Assembly (NCBI GenBank): GCA_964521815.1
Contig: CAZFSN010000008.1
Span: 1 to 30,526 of the forward strand
Length of the DNA: 30,526 nt
Direction of reading: 5' to 3'
Origin: JAAEQD01 sp964521815
Lineage (GTDB): Bacteria; Zixibacteria; MSB-5A5; UBA10806; 4484-95
Shown: in pieces, positions 6,832-13,951 of the stretch
Numbering within the stretch: position 1 is the first letter of the stretch
How the letters are laid out: every line of letters starts with the position of its first letter
The notes under the pieces: generated by a model
Seen by the model: the letters and a program-made list of their open reading frames with translations, nothing else
The model's database searches: none
What the model was told of the DNA's origin: nothing
Made by a program: the position numbers and the translations under genes

Positions 6832-8037
6832 TTATTTTAATATCCCTGTTAAAAGACGGGCGATATCATTATATGTCACCACCACCATCAATAGAATTAA
6901 CAAAATCATGCCCACTTGCTGGGCCACCATCCGGCTCTTGATCGAAACAGGCCTGCGAATTACGCCCTCGATAGCCAAAAATACCAGATGCCCACCGTCC
7001 AAAACCGGAATCGGCAGAATATTCAAGATAGCCAGATTAACCGACAGGAAGGCAGCCAGTCCCAATAGCGCCAGAAAACCCTGTTTAGCCGCATTACCGG
7101 CCGCTTGAGCGATCATGACCGGCCCGCCTAAATTTTTAATCGATTCCTGTTGCGATATCAACCGCCAGATAATTCGGAACATCTCGCCGGTTAGAAAAAC
7201 CGTCGCGTCTATGCCCTCGACAAACGCCCGCCAGGGACCGGCCGNNNNNNNNNNCAGATTTTTTATTGACTCTTGCTGGGTGATGTAACGCCAGAGGAAT
7301 TTGAAGGTCTCGCCGGTCAGGAAAAGAGTAAAACTTACGCCCTCTTTTAATGCTTGCCAGGGACCGGCCGATTTATATTCAAACAGCGGTCCCATACCTA
7401 TGCCTATTCGGCCAATAGTTTTTTCATTTCCCAGCGAATCGGTCACTGTATTTTCCGCCGGGATTATATTAGCGGTTTTTATTTCGCCATCGGTTTTCCA
7501 GGCAAATGTCAATTCCTGATTGGGCCGTTGGCCAATATAATCACTCATTTCCGCATAATCGGAAAATGTCAGGCCATTTATAGTAAGCAATTCCGATCCC
7601 GGCGCCAAACCGGCTTTATCGGCGGGACTGCCAGGTGCGATACTTGTAGCCGAGATCGTATTCGGTATCGGTTCCGGAATACCGGCTGCCCAATAGATAA
7701 AGAAAAACAATAAGATTGCCGTCAGGAAATTCATCAGCGGTCCGGAAAAAATGACGATAAACCGTTTCCATAAGGAGGCGGCCATAAAATCGCCGGGCTG
7801 AGGCGTATAATCGTCCTCAAACTCATTCTCGCCGGTCATCTTGACATAGCCGCCCAAAGGCACGACACCGATACAATACTCGGTTTCGCCGTATTGTTTA
7901 CCGATCAGTTTTGGCGGAAAACCCAGCGAAAATCGTTCAACCCTGATACCGGATTTCTTGGCGGCGATAAAATGTCCCAATTCATGCACGAAGACCAGAA
8001 GTCCAAGCACGAATATGAAAGCCAGAATTGTCGTCAT
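6832..8037 (-). CDS. rseP: RseP-type site-2 intramembrane metalloprotease (interrupted by assembly gap)
   Basis: A zinc protease of the S2P/RseP family, which cuts membrane proteins such as anti-sigma factors inside the bilayer. The zinc motif HELGH is at residues 18-22, a PDZ domain follows at about 125-195, and the C-terminal LDGG motif (PIPVLDGGH) supplies the third zinc ligand. Ten N at 7245-7254 interrupt the gene. The frame stays open only because 10 N plus 2 bases happen to make four codons. The loop beginning AGPW and ending QQESIKNL occurs twice, once on each side of the gap, whereas the family normally has one copy. The true gene is probably about 40 residues shorter. The ATG at 8035-8037 has AAGGTG just upstream. 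Confidence 0.85.
   Translation of the reverse strand: MTTILAFIFVLGLLVFVHELGHFIAAKKSGIRVERFSLGFPPKLIGKQYGETEYCIGVVPLGGYVKMTGENEFEDDYTPQPGDFMAASLWKRFIVIFSGPLMNFLTAILLFFFIYWAAGIPEPIPNTISATSIAPGSPADKAGLAPGSELLTINGLTFSDYAEMSDYIGQRPNQELTFAWKTDGEIKTANIIPAENTVTDSLGNEKTIGRIGIGMGPLFEYKSAGPWQALKEGVSFTLFLTGETFKFLWRYITQQESIKNLXXXXAGPWRAFVEGIDATVFLTGEMFRIIWRLISQQESIKNLGGPVMIAQAAGNAAKQGFLALLGLAAFLSVNLAILNILPIPVLDGGHLVFLAIEGVIRRPVSIKSRMVAQQVGMILLILLMVVVTYNDIARLLTGILK
7129..7370. repeat. Duplicated rseP segment flanking the assembly gap
   Basis: Bases 7129-7244 and 7255-7370 are each 116 long, align without indels, and by hand are about two-thirds identical. They encode the same loop (25 of 38 residues identical), and both end in the 15-mer GCCAGGGACCGGCCG (7230-7244 and 7356-7370). 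The mismatches cluster at third codon positions. This fits two homologous contig ends joined by the scaffolder; a true internal duplication is the alternative. Confidence 0.7.
7245..7254. other. Assembly gap (10 N)
   Basis: Ten unknown bases inside rseP. A fixed-length 10-N run is typical of scaffolding where the gap size is unknown or the contigs overlap, so it says nothing about the real distance. Confidence 0.97.
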
Positions 8038-8152
8038 TACACCTTAATTAACGTTATCGTAATTTAAAAGTTCCCTTAAAATGAATCGGCTTTTATCACA
8101 ACATTATTTAAAATATTTTAATTCCGTAACGCTTGGCGTTAACTTCGTCGCC

Positions 8153-9310
8153 TTAATACGAATATACGAAATCCTCGGCCACATCGGAAGCCCACATATT
8201 GGCGCGATAGACATTATTCAAATCGGGAATATCGCCGGTTTCAACATCATTCATCGTGCGTTCGATTATTTCGCAAATTTGGGTAAACTTGATTCTTCCC
8301 GCTAAAAATGCTTTAACTGCCACTTCATTGGCGGCATTCAATACGGTTGGCGATATGCCGCCCTCGTTAAGGGCTCTGTAGGTTAATTTCAGCGCCTTGT
8401 GCTTGTTCAAATCGGGCGGCTGGAATTGAAGCGAAAGCGGCGATGTAAAATCGAGATTGCAAACATCCAATGGCATACGTTCCGGGTAAAATAGCGCGTA
8501 CTGAATCGGCAGGCGCATATCGGGTCTGGACATCTGGGCGATAATCGAACCATCAACAAATTCAACCATGGAGTGTACAATCGATTGCGGATGAATCACC
8601 ACGCTTATTTTTTCCGGTGGCAAATTAAACAGATAAGCTGCTTCGATAATCTCCAGGCCCTTATTCATCATAGTGGCCGAATCGATAGTGATCTTCGGCC
8701 CCATTTTCCAGTTAGGATGTTTGAGAGCTTCTTCAACGGTTACACTTTCGAGATCATCGCGGTTCAAAAATGGCCCGCCCGAACCGGTTAAAATCAATCG
8801 TTTAATTTCACCATGTTGGCCGGTTTGAAGGCATTGAAATATCGCCGAATGTTCGGAATCCACCGGGATTATTTTGCCCTTATGTTCCTCGAGTAACTGA
8901 TTTAGAATCGGCCCGGCGGCTACCATTGATTCTTTATTAGCCAGCGCGACTGTTTTCCCGATCGCCAGGGCCGCAGCAGTCGCTCGTAATCCGGCAACAC
9001 CGACAATCGCGTTCAGGACTACGTCCGCTTCCGGCAGGGCGCTGATTTCCTCAATAGCGTTGGAAAAACCGGTATCCTCAAGCACCCTAACAGATGAGCC
9101 TGGCAGGCTCGATTTAAGCGCCGCCAGGCTATTTTTATCACTTAGAGTAACGTATTGCGGTTTGTATTTTTCGATTTGCCGGGCCAACTCAATAAAGTTT
9201 CTGCCGGCCGCCAGCCCGACTACTTTTAACTTTTCAGGATATCTATCGACTATATCAAGCGCGTTTTTGCCAATTGATCCGGTGCTACCGAGAATAACGA
9301 GATTGCGCAC
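8153..9310 (-). CDS. dxr: 1-deoxy-D-xylulose 5-phosphate reductoisomerase
   Basis: The second enzyme of the MEP isoprenoid pathway, which converts DXP to 2-C-methyl-D-erythritol 4-phosphate with NADPH. The N-terminal Rossmann motif is GSTGSIG (8-14). The metal and substrate site motifs ALANKESMVAAG and VDSEHSAIFQCL are present, as is the flexible-loop region (HPNWKMGPKI). The length, 385 aa, is normal. The start is GTG at 9308-9310, directly after the stop of the upstream cyclophilin gene, so the two are co-transcribed. dxr next to rseP is a common bacterial arrangement. Confidence 0.97.
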   Translation of the reverse strand: MRNLVILGSTGSIGKNALDIVDRYPEKLKVVGLAAGRNFIELARQIEKYKPQYVTLSDKNSLAALKSSLPGSSVRVLEDTGFSNAIEEISALPEADVVLNAIVGVAGLRATAAALAIGKTVALANKESMVAAGPILNQLLEEHKGKIIPVDSEHSAIFQCLQTGQHGEIKRLILTGSGGPFLNRDDLESVTVEEALKHPNWKMGPKITIDSATMMNKGLEIIEAAYLFNLPPEKISVVIHPQSIVHSMVEFVDGSIIAQMSRPDMRLPIQYALFYPERMPLDVCNLDFTSPLSLQFQPPDLNKHKALKLTYRALNEGGISPTVLNAANEVAVKAFLAGRIKFTQICEIIERTMNDVETGDIPDLNNVYRANMWASDVAEDFVYSY

Positions 9311-9985
9311 TTATTTGGTTTTTCCTTCTTTGGGACTCTCCGTCTTTTTTTCAGGTTCAACCGCTTTTTTAGGAGCCTCAATTTCCTTAACTTCAATAAT
9401 CGTGACAGGTTTCACCGGAACATTTTGATACATATCTTTATTACCCGTTTCGACTTTAGCTATAGCGTCAACGACATCCATGCCATTAATGACTTTGCCG
9501 AATACGGCATAACCGGCGCCATCACGGGGCGTATCCAGAGGAGTGTTATCTACCAGATTGATAAAGAACTGATTCGTGGCCGAATTGGCCTGGCCGCCCA
9601 GACGGGCCATAGCAATAGTTCCGCGCATATTCTTCAAACCGTTTTCCCATTCATTGACAATGGGCTCATCGGTCTCGCGCTTAGTCATATCGGGATTGAA
9701 ACCGCCGCCCTGAATCATGAAACCGTCCATAACCCGATGAAAAATTGTCCCGTCATAAGCTTTTTGGCCGGCATATTTAAGGAAATTGGCCACCGTAACC
9801 GGAGCTTTGGTCTTATCGAGTTCCAGCGTAATATCGCCCATCGATGTTTTCATTAAGACATACACATAACTCTCCATCGGCATCTTTTTTGGCATCTCCT
9901 TTTTTGCTTCTCCGCTTTTAATATCATCACCCATAACAGCGCTGACCAAAACGATGATCATCAAAATGCTAATTATTACACGCAT
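9311..9985 (-). CDS. Exported cyclophilin-type peptidyl-prolyl isomerase
   Basis: A cis-trans prolyl isomerase of 224 aa, probably periplasmic. I chose the ATG at 9983-9985 because AAGGAAG lies just upstream and it begins a signal peptide (MRVIISILMIIVLVSAVMG). The cyclophilin fold covers about 40-200, with the catalytic Arg in FHRVMDGFMIQGG and the motifs NQFFINL and GYAVFGKVINGM. The Lys/Glu/Pro-rich C-terminal tail is probably disordered. The stop abuts the dxr start. A folding-helper role for exported proteins is inferred from the signal peptide. Confidence 0.93.
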   Translation of the reverse strand: MRVIISILMIIVLVSAVMGDDIKSGEAKKEMPKKMPMESYVYVLMKTSMGDITLELDKTKAPVTVANFLKYAGQKAYDGTIFHRVMDGFMIQGGGFNPDMTKRETDEPIVNEWENGLKNMRGTIAMARLGGQANSATNQFFINLVDNTPLDTPRDGAGYAVFGKVINGMDVVDAIAKVETGNKDMYQNVPVKPVTIIEVKEIEAPKKAVEPEKKTESPKEGKTK

Positions 9986-10067
9986 ACTCTTCCTTTCCGT
10001 TATCGTATTTATTAAAACAACAAGCGCGCAGGACCTAATCACGCGCGCTCGGACTAATCGCCCTCTT

Positions 10068-10706
10068 TTAAGATGGTGATTTTTCGGTTAAAGTATCAGC
10101 CGGAGTTTCCACCGGTTTAGGCCTGGCCGTGATTATTTTCACGGGTACAACCGGCCTTTCATTTTTGGTTTTCACTTTTGAAATGGCATCCACTACATCC
10201 ATACCACTTATAACTCTGGCGAAACAGGGGAATTTATCATCCAGATGCGGCGAATCCGCAACCAGGATATAAAATTGTGAACCATTGATTTCCTTGGCTG
10301 ATTGAGCCATAGCGATATAAGAACGCTTGTTTTTATATTTAACCGGTTCGGGTTCAAGCGAATACCCGGGATTTCCTCCGCCCGTACCGGTCGGATCGCC
10401 GGTCTGAATCATGAAATTGGGAATTACCCTGTGGAAGATATTGTCATCGTAATATTCATCTTCTACAAGTTGCAGGAAATTATTGCCATGAACCGGACAA
10501 CTATCCGCGAAAACCTCGATTTCGAAATCACCCATGGTGGTCTTAACCTGGACTATCGGATTGCCGGCCTCGGTGCGGGCATATTCCACTTTCTTCTCCA
10601 CTGCCGGTTTTGGCATAATTTTAGCTTGTTCGGTTTTGTCTTCTTTCTTCTCCTGACCCGAACATGCCACGAAAAGAGCCAGAAAAATCAACACATACTT
10701 TCTCAT
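10068..10706 (-). CDS. Cyclophilin-type peptidyl-prolyl isomerase lipoprotein
   Basis: A lipid-anchored periplasmic prolyl isomerase of 212 aa. The N-terminus has a basic start and a hydrophobic run ending in a lipobox-like ALFVAC, so Cys15 should be acylated. A charged linker leads to the cyclophilin domain (about 50-190) with the catalytic Arg in FHRVIPNFMIQTG and the motif GSQFYIL. The ATG at 10704-10706 is preferred over the two GTG codons just upstream, because GGGAG stands 5 nt before it. It is followed at 82 nt by the second exported cyclophilin. The two are divergent in sequence, so this is not a recent copy. Confidence 0.93.
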   Translation of the reverse strand: MRKYVLIFLALFVACSGQEKKEDKTEQAKIMPKPAVEKKVEYARTEAGNPIVQVKTTMGDFEIEVFADSCPVHGNNFLQLVEDEYYDDNIFHRVIPNFMIQTGDPTGTGGGNPGYSLEPEPVKYKNKRSYIAMAQSAKEINGSQFYILVADSPHLDDKFPCFARVISGMDVVDAISKVKTKNERPVVPVKIITARPKPVETPADTLTEKSPS

Positions 10707-10744
10707 CACCACTCCCTGTTTAACATTTATTATTAATTCTTATT

Positions 10745-10773
10745 ATTTTAAAACCATGAAATGTTCCTGTCAA
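10745..10773 (-). promoter_or_regulatory. Promoter of the cyclophilin-dxr operon
   Basis: A perfect TTGACA (10768-10773), a 17-nt spacer and TAAAAT (10745-10750, 5/6) on the minus strand, about 40 nt upstream of the lipoprotein ATG. It is among the best promoter matches in the window and should drive the two cyclophilins and dxr. Confidence 0.65.
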
Positions 10774-10865
10774 GTAAAACGATTCATAAATTGAGTCATT
10801 GATACTATTAGCCCATATTAATTAACATACAGGATTATTTGACTTAGGTTATTCATCAGCTTATA

Positions 10866-10891
10866 GAAAAAGGCGAGCCCAAAGACTCGCC
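10866..10891 (-). terminator. Rho-independent terminator, minus strand
   Basis: GGCGAGTC and GGCTCGCC pair over 8 bp (one T-G) around a TTTG loop, and on the minus strand five T then CTAT follow. It ends the small-RNA candidate and backs up the atp terminator at 11072-11101. Confidence 0.8.
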
Positions 10892-10986
10892 CGGGGTACT
10901 ATTTGCTCCTCACAACCTTAAATAATATCAAAAAACCCTTGCACCAAACAGTACCATAAATATCCGCCCATTCTACCCGTCAACAC
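10866..10986 (-). ncRNA. Candidate small structured RNA between atp and cyclophilin operons
   Basis: A strong promoter (10993-11020) predicts a transcript start near 10986, and an intrinsic terminator at 10866-10891 ends it after about 120 nt. No reading frame with a ribosome site lies between. The RNA can fold an 11-bp stem (GGUACUGUUUG at 10955-10945 with CAAAUAGUACC at 10905-10895, one G-U) around a 39-nt loop, followed at once by the terminator hairpin. The strong atp terminator just upstream isolates it from atp read-through. I do not recognise it as 6S, SRP, tmRNA or RNase P RNA. The call is inferred from architecture only. Confidence 0.42.
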
Positions 10987-10992
10987 AATGGC

Positions 10993-11020
10993 AATATAAA
11001 CCATTGCCAAACTCTGTCAA
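10993..11020 (-). promoter_or_regulatory. Promoter of the small-RNA candidate, with overlapping dyad
   Basis: TTGACA (11015-11020), a 16-nt spacer and TATATT (10993-10998) on the minus strand, the same boxes and spacing as the tRNA-Gly promoter at 22427-22454. A perfect inverted repeat, TGGCAAT (10989-10995) and ATTGCCA (11003-11009) with a 7-nt centre, covers the -10 box and part of the spacer. It is placed as a repressor operator would be. Confidence 0.55.
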
Positions 11021-11071
11021 GCCGTTTTGAGAAATATTTCACAATAAAATATTTATCGATTATTCAAGATA

Positions 11072-11101
11072 TAAAAAAGACCCCGACCGATGTCAGGGTC
11101 T
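11072..11101 (-). terminator. Terminator of the ATP synthase operon
   Basis: On the minus strand AGACCCTGAC and GTCGGGGTCT form a 10-bp stem (one T-G) with an ATCG loop, followed by six T. It lies about 20 nt past the atpC stop. Confidence 0.92.
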
Positions 11102-11120
11102 ATAAAATAGATTGTTCGAT

Positions 11121-11522
11121 TTATTGCTTACCGGCCAATTTCTGACGCCAGAGTGCTCTTTTTAAGGCCGCTTCCGCCCGCGCGTCATCGATATCATGGC
11201 TGGTTCGCCTGGCTAATCTTTCCCGGGCCCGCTGTTCAGCCGATTTAGCTCGTTCGATATCGATTTCGGCGGGCTTTTCAATCGCGTCGGCCAGAATCGT
11301 AGCCACGTTGTTCGAAACTTCCAGAAAACCCCCCGAAATGAAATATTCGGTATGTTTGCCGGAAGCATCTTTCACCTCGAATCGTCCGGCGGTCAAGGGA
11401 GTAATAATCGGCGCGTGATTCGTCAATACTCCAAGATATCCCTCAATACCGGGCGCGATAATAGATGATACATCCTGCTCGAAAACTACTTTTTCCGGCG
11501 TAACGGCTGAAAGTTTGAACAT
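11121..11522 (-). CDS. atpC: ATP synthase F1 epsilon subunit
   Basis: 133 aa. The N-terminal beta-sandwich (about 1-85, with the signature APGIEGYLGVLTNHAP) contacts gamma and the c ring. The two-helix C-terminal domain (about 90-130) is present, so the usual inhibitory and regulatory arm is kept. The ATG directly follows the atpD stop. It is the last gene of the operon. Confidence 0.97.
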   Translation of the reverse strand: MFKLSAVTPEKVVFEQDVSSIIAPGIEGYLGVLTNHAPIITPLTAGRFEVKDASGKHTEYFISGGFLEVSNNVATILADAIEKPAEIDIERAKSAEQRARERLARRTSHDIDDARAEAALKRALWRQKLAGKQ

Positions 11523-12932
11523 TTAGGCCCCGGCTTTCATCCTCTTGGCATTCTCCAGGACTTCCTCGATACCGGCGGCCATATAAAACGCCTGTTCAGG
11601 AATATCATCATGCTTGCCCTCGACAACTTCTTTAAATGACCTGATCGTATCTTCCAGTTTAACATAAACGCCGGGACGGCCGGTGAAAACCTCAGCTACG
11701 TGAAACGGCTGCGACAGGAATTTCTGAATTCTTCGGGCGCGGCCGACAATTTCTTTATCATCATCGGATAGCTCTTCGACACCGAGAATAGCGATAATAT
11801 CCTGAAGGTCTTTATATCTTTGCAGTATTTTCTGAACCGCCCTGGCAACATCGTAATGTTCCTGGCCGACGATATTAGGATCCAAAATCCTGGAAGTCGA
11901 ATCAAGCGGATCGACGGCCGGATAAATACCTAATTCTGAAATCTGACGGGAAAGCACCGAGGTCGCGTCAAGGTGAGCAAATGTCGTAGCGGGAGCGGGG
12001 TCAGTCAAGTCATCCGCCGGTACGTAAATAGCCTGCACCGATGTGATCGAACCAGTCTTGGTCGAGGTGATACGTTCCTGCAAGAAACCCATCTCGGTTG
12101 CCAATGTTGGTTGATAACCTACCGCCGATGGCATTCTGCCCAGAAGAGCCGAAACTTCTGAGCCGGCTTGTACGAATCGGAAAATATTATCGATAAATAC
12201 CAGCGTATCGAGGCCCTGGTCGCGGAAATACTCGGCCATCGTTAAGCCGGAGAGCCCCACACGCAGACGAGCTCCGGGCGGCAGATTCATCTGGCCGAAC
12301 ACCATGCATGTTTTAGCCAGTACGCCCGATTCTTTCATCTCTAACCAGAGGTCATTGCCTTCACGGGTACGTTCACCGACACCGCAGAAAACCGAGTAGC
12401 CGCCATGAACGGTAGCTATGTTGTGAATCAGTTCCTGAATGATAACCGTTTTGCCCACACCGGCGCCACCAAACATACCGACCTTGCCGCCCTTTACATA
12501 TGGTTCCAGCAAGTCGATAACCTTGATACCTGTCTCAAAAATCTGGGCCGAGGTTTGTTGTTCAACCAGCGGCGGGGGTTGACGGTGAATCGGATAATAA
12601 GTATCAGCTTTAACTTCGCCAAGCTCATCCAGCGGATGGCCTAATAAATCAAAGACGCGGCCTAATGTAGATTCGCCGACAGGAACCTGAATCGGTCCGC
12701 CCATATCCACAGCCGACGTGCCCCGGACCAGGCCATCAGTGGATGCCATAGCAATACAGCGAACCATGTTTTCACCGATATGCATAGCAACCTCAACCGT
12801 GATTTCCCGGCCGGTTTTCTCATCCTTAATCTTAATTGCGTTTAAAATATTGGGCAATTTGTCGGCTGGGAATTCGCAATCTACGGTAGGCCCGATGACC
12901 TGCACAATCTTTCCTATATTTTGTCCTTCCAT
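11523..12932 (-). CDS. atpD: ATP synthase F1 beta subunit
   Basis: The catalytic subunit, 469 aa, which makes ATP from ADP and phosphate in the cytoplasmic F1 head. The P-loop GGAGVGKT is at 155-162, followed by the catalytic GERTREGND and the DELSEED-like loop (here EELSDDD) near the C-terminus. The ATG at 12930-12932 has AAGGG upstream. A 107-nt gap separates it from atpG. Confidence 0.98.
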   Translation of the reverse strand: MEGQNIGKIVQVIGPTVDCEFPADKLPNILNAIKIKDEKTGREITVEVAMHIGENMVRCIAMASTDGLVRGTSAVDMGGPIQVPVGESTLGRVFDLLGHPLDELGEVKADTYYPIHRQPPPLVEQQTSAQIFETGIKVIDLLEPYVKGGKVGMFGGAGVGKTVIIQELIHNIATVHGGYSVFCGVGERTREGNDLWLEMKESGVLAKTCMVFGQMNLPPGARLRVGLSGLTMAEYFRDQGLDTLVFIDNIFRFVQAGSEVSALLGRMPSAVGYQPTLATEMGFLQERITSTKTGSITSVQAIYVPADDLTDPAPATTFAHLDATSVLSRQISELGIYPAVDPLDSTSRILDPNIVGQEHYDVARAVQKILQRYKDLQDIIAILGVEELSDDDKEIVGRARRIQKFLSQPFHVAEVFTGRPGVYVKLEDTIRSFKEVVEGKHDDIPEQAFYMAAGIEEVLENAKRMKAGA

Positions 12933-13039
12933 TGATATCCCTTTTTATTTAAATCATGATTTTTTCTAATTTATTATCTTTTATCAAATTACCCAATCAT
13001 TCTAAAGCGTTTCTTTAAGTCGGTTAAAAGCTCATGAGC

Positions 13040-13897
13040 TTATCTTAATGCCTCCGCGCCGCCGACAATATCCAAAAGTTCATTTGTAATCGCGGCTTGA
13101 CGGGCTTTGTTAAAGACCAGAGTCAGGTGATCGATCATATCGTCGGCATTCTTGCTGGCGTTACTCATGGCGATCATCCGCGATCCGAATTCTGATGCGA
13201 ATGATTCAAGAAGCGCCGACAGTACTTTAGTCAAACAATAGCGCGGCACTAAATTCGCGAAAATTTCTTCCGCCGACGGCTCGAATATGTACTGTGACGG
13301 CATCCCTTCATCAGTACTTTCGATTTTTTCAATCGGTAAGAACTTCTCCAGAGTGAGATTGTATCTGGTAGTCGTGACAAACTGAGTGTAGAGCAAGCGG
13401 ACTTCATCGACTTCGCCATTTTCGAAACTTCCGGTAATATCATGCGCCAGTTTACGGACCATCTGCATGTCGGCTTTGCCGTTTGTTTGCGGAATCTGGA
13501 AAGCTATTGGATAAGGCCGCTTTTTGAAGAAGGTCACGCCTTTCTTGCCGACTAAACCCAACTTAACGGATCCCTGAGTGGTTTCTTTTAAATATCTCAT
13601 GGCGGCCCGAATAATATTGGAGTTATAAGAACCGCAAAAGCCACGATCGGCAGTTATGACGACCAGCATCGATGAAGAAACCTTGCGTTCTTCAAATAGC
13701 GGGTGATGCAGACTGGCGGCCGCGCCCGCCAAAGATTCAAGCATCTGCTGCATCTTCAGGCTGTATGGCCTGGCCGCTTCCACTTGCGATTGCGCCCGGC
13801 GAAGTTTGGCCGCGGCGACCATCTCCATGGCTTTCGTGATTTGCTTGGTGGATTCTACCGACTTAATACGCTTTTTTATATCTCGAAGTGATGACAC
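13040..13897 (-). CDS. atpG: ATP synthase F1 gamma subunit
   Basis: The central rotor shaft, 285 aa. The N-terminal helix (RDIKKRIKSVESTKQITKAMEMVAAAKLRR, about 5-34, shown in part: STKQITKAMEMVAAAKLRR) and the C-terminal helix (about 240-285, with ASKNADDMIDHLTLVFNKAR) form the coiled coil. The glycine-rich TADRGFCGSYN motif is present. The start is GTG at 13895-13897, with only a weak ribosome site. Confidence 0.97.
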   Translation of the reverse strand: MSSLRDIKKRIKSVESTKQITKAMEMVAAAKLRRAQSQVEAARPYSLKMQQMLESLAGAAASLHHPLFEERKVSSSMLVVITADRGFCGSYNSNIIRAAMRYLKETTQGSVKLGLVGKKGVTFFKKRPYPIAFQIPQTNGKADMQMVRKLAHDITGSFENGEVDEVRLLYTQFVTTTRYNLTLEKFLPIEKIESTDEGMPSQYIFEPSAEEIFANLVPRYCLTKVLSALLESFASEFGSRMIAMSNASKNADDMIDHLTLVFNKARQAAITNELLDIVGGAEALR

Positions 13898-13951
13898 AGC
13901 TCTCTAATCCTTTATTTCTTCAGCCGTCCTTCGCACAGATAGCCTGTTCAT

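Noticed and set aside
8127..8141. TAACGC-TTG-GCGTTA hairpin between dxr and rseP as a terminator
   Set aside because: Only 6 bp with a 3-nt loop and no T-run; dxr and rseP may still be co-transcribed.
10993..11009. Sigma-54-like TGGC...TTGC word in the small-RNA promoter
   Set aside because: The GG and GC are 14 nt apart rather than the required 10, and the overlapping TTGACA/TATATT boxes explain the site better.
5856..11096. Shared 11-mer ACCGATGTCAG at 5856-5866 and 11086-11096 as a repeat family
   Set aside because: Two short copies in different hairpin contexts, one a terminator, are not enough; may be chance.
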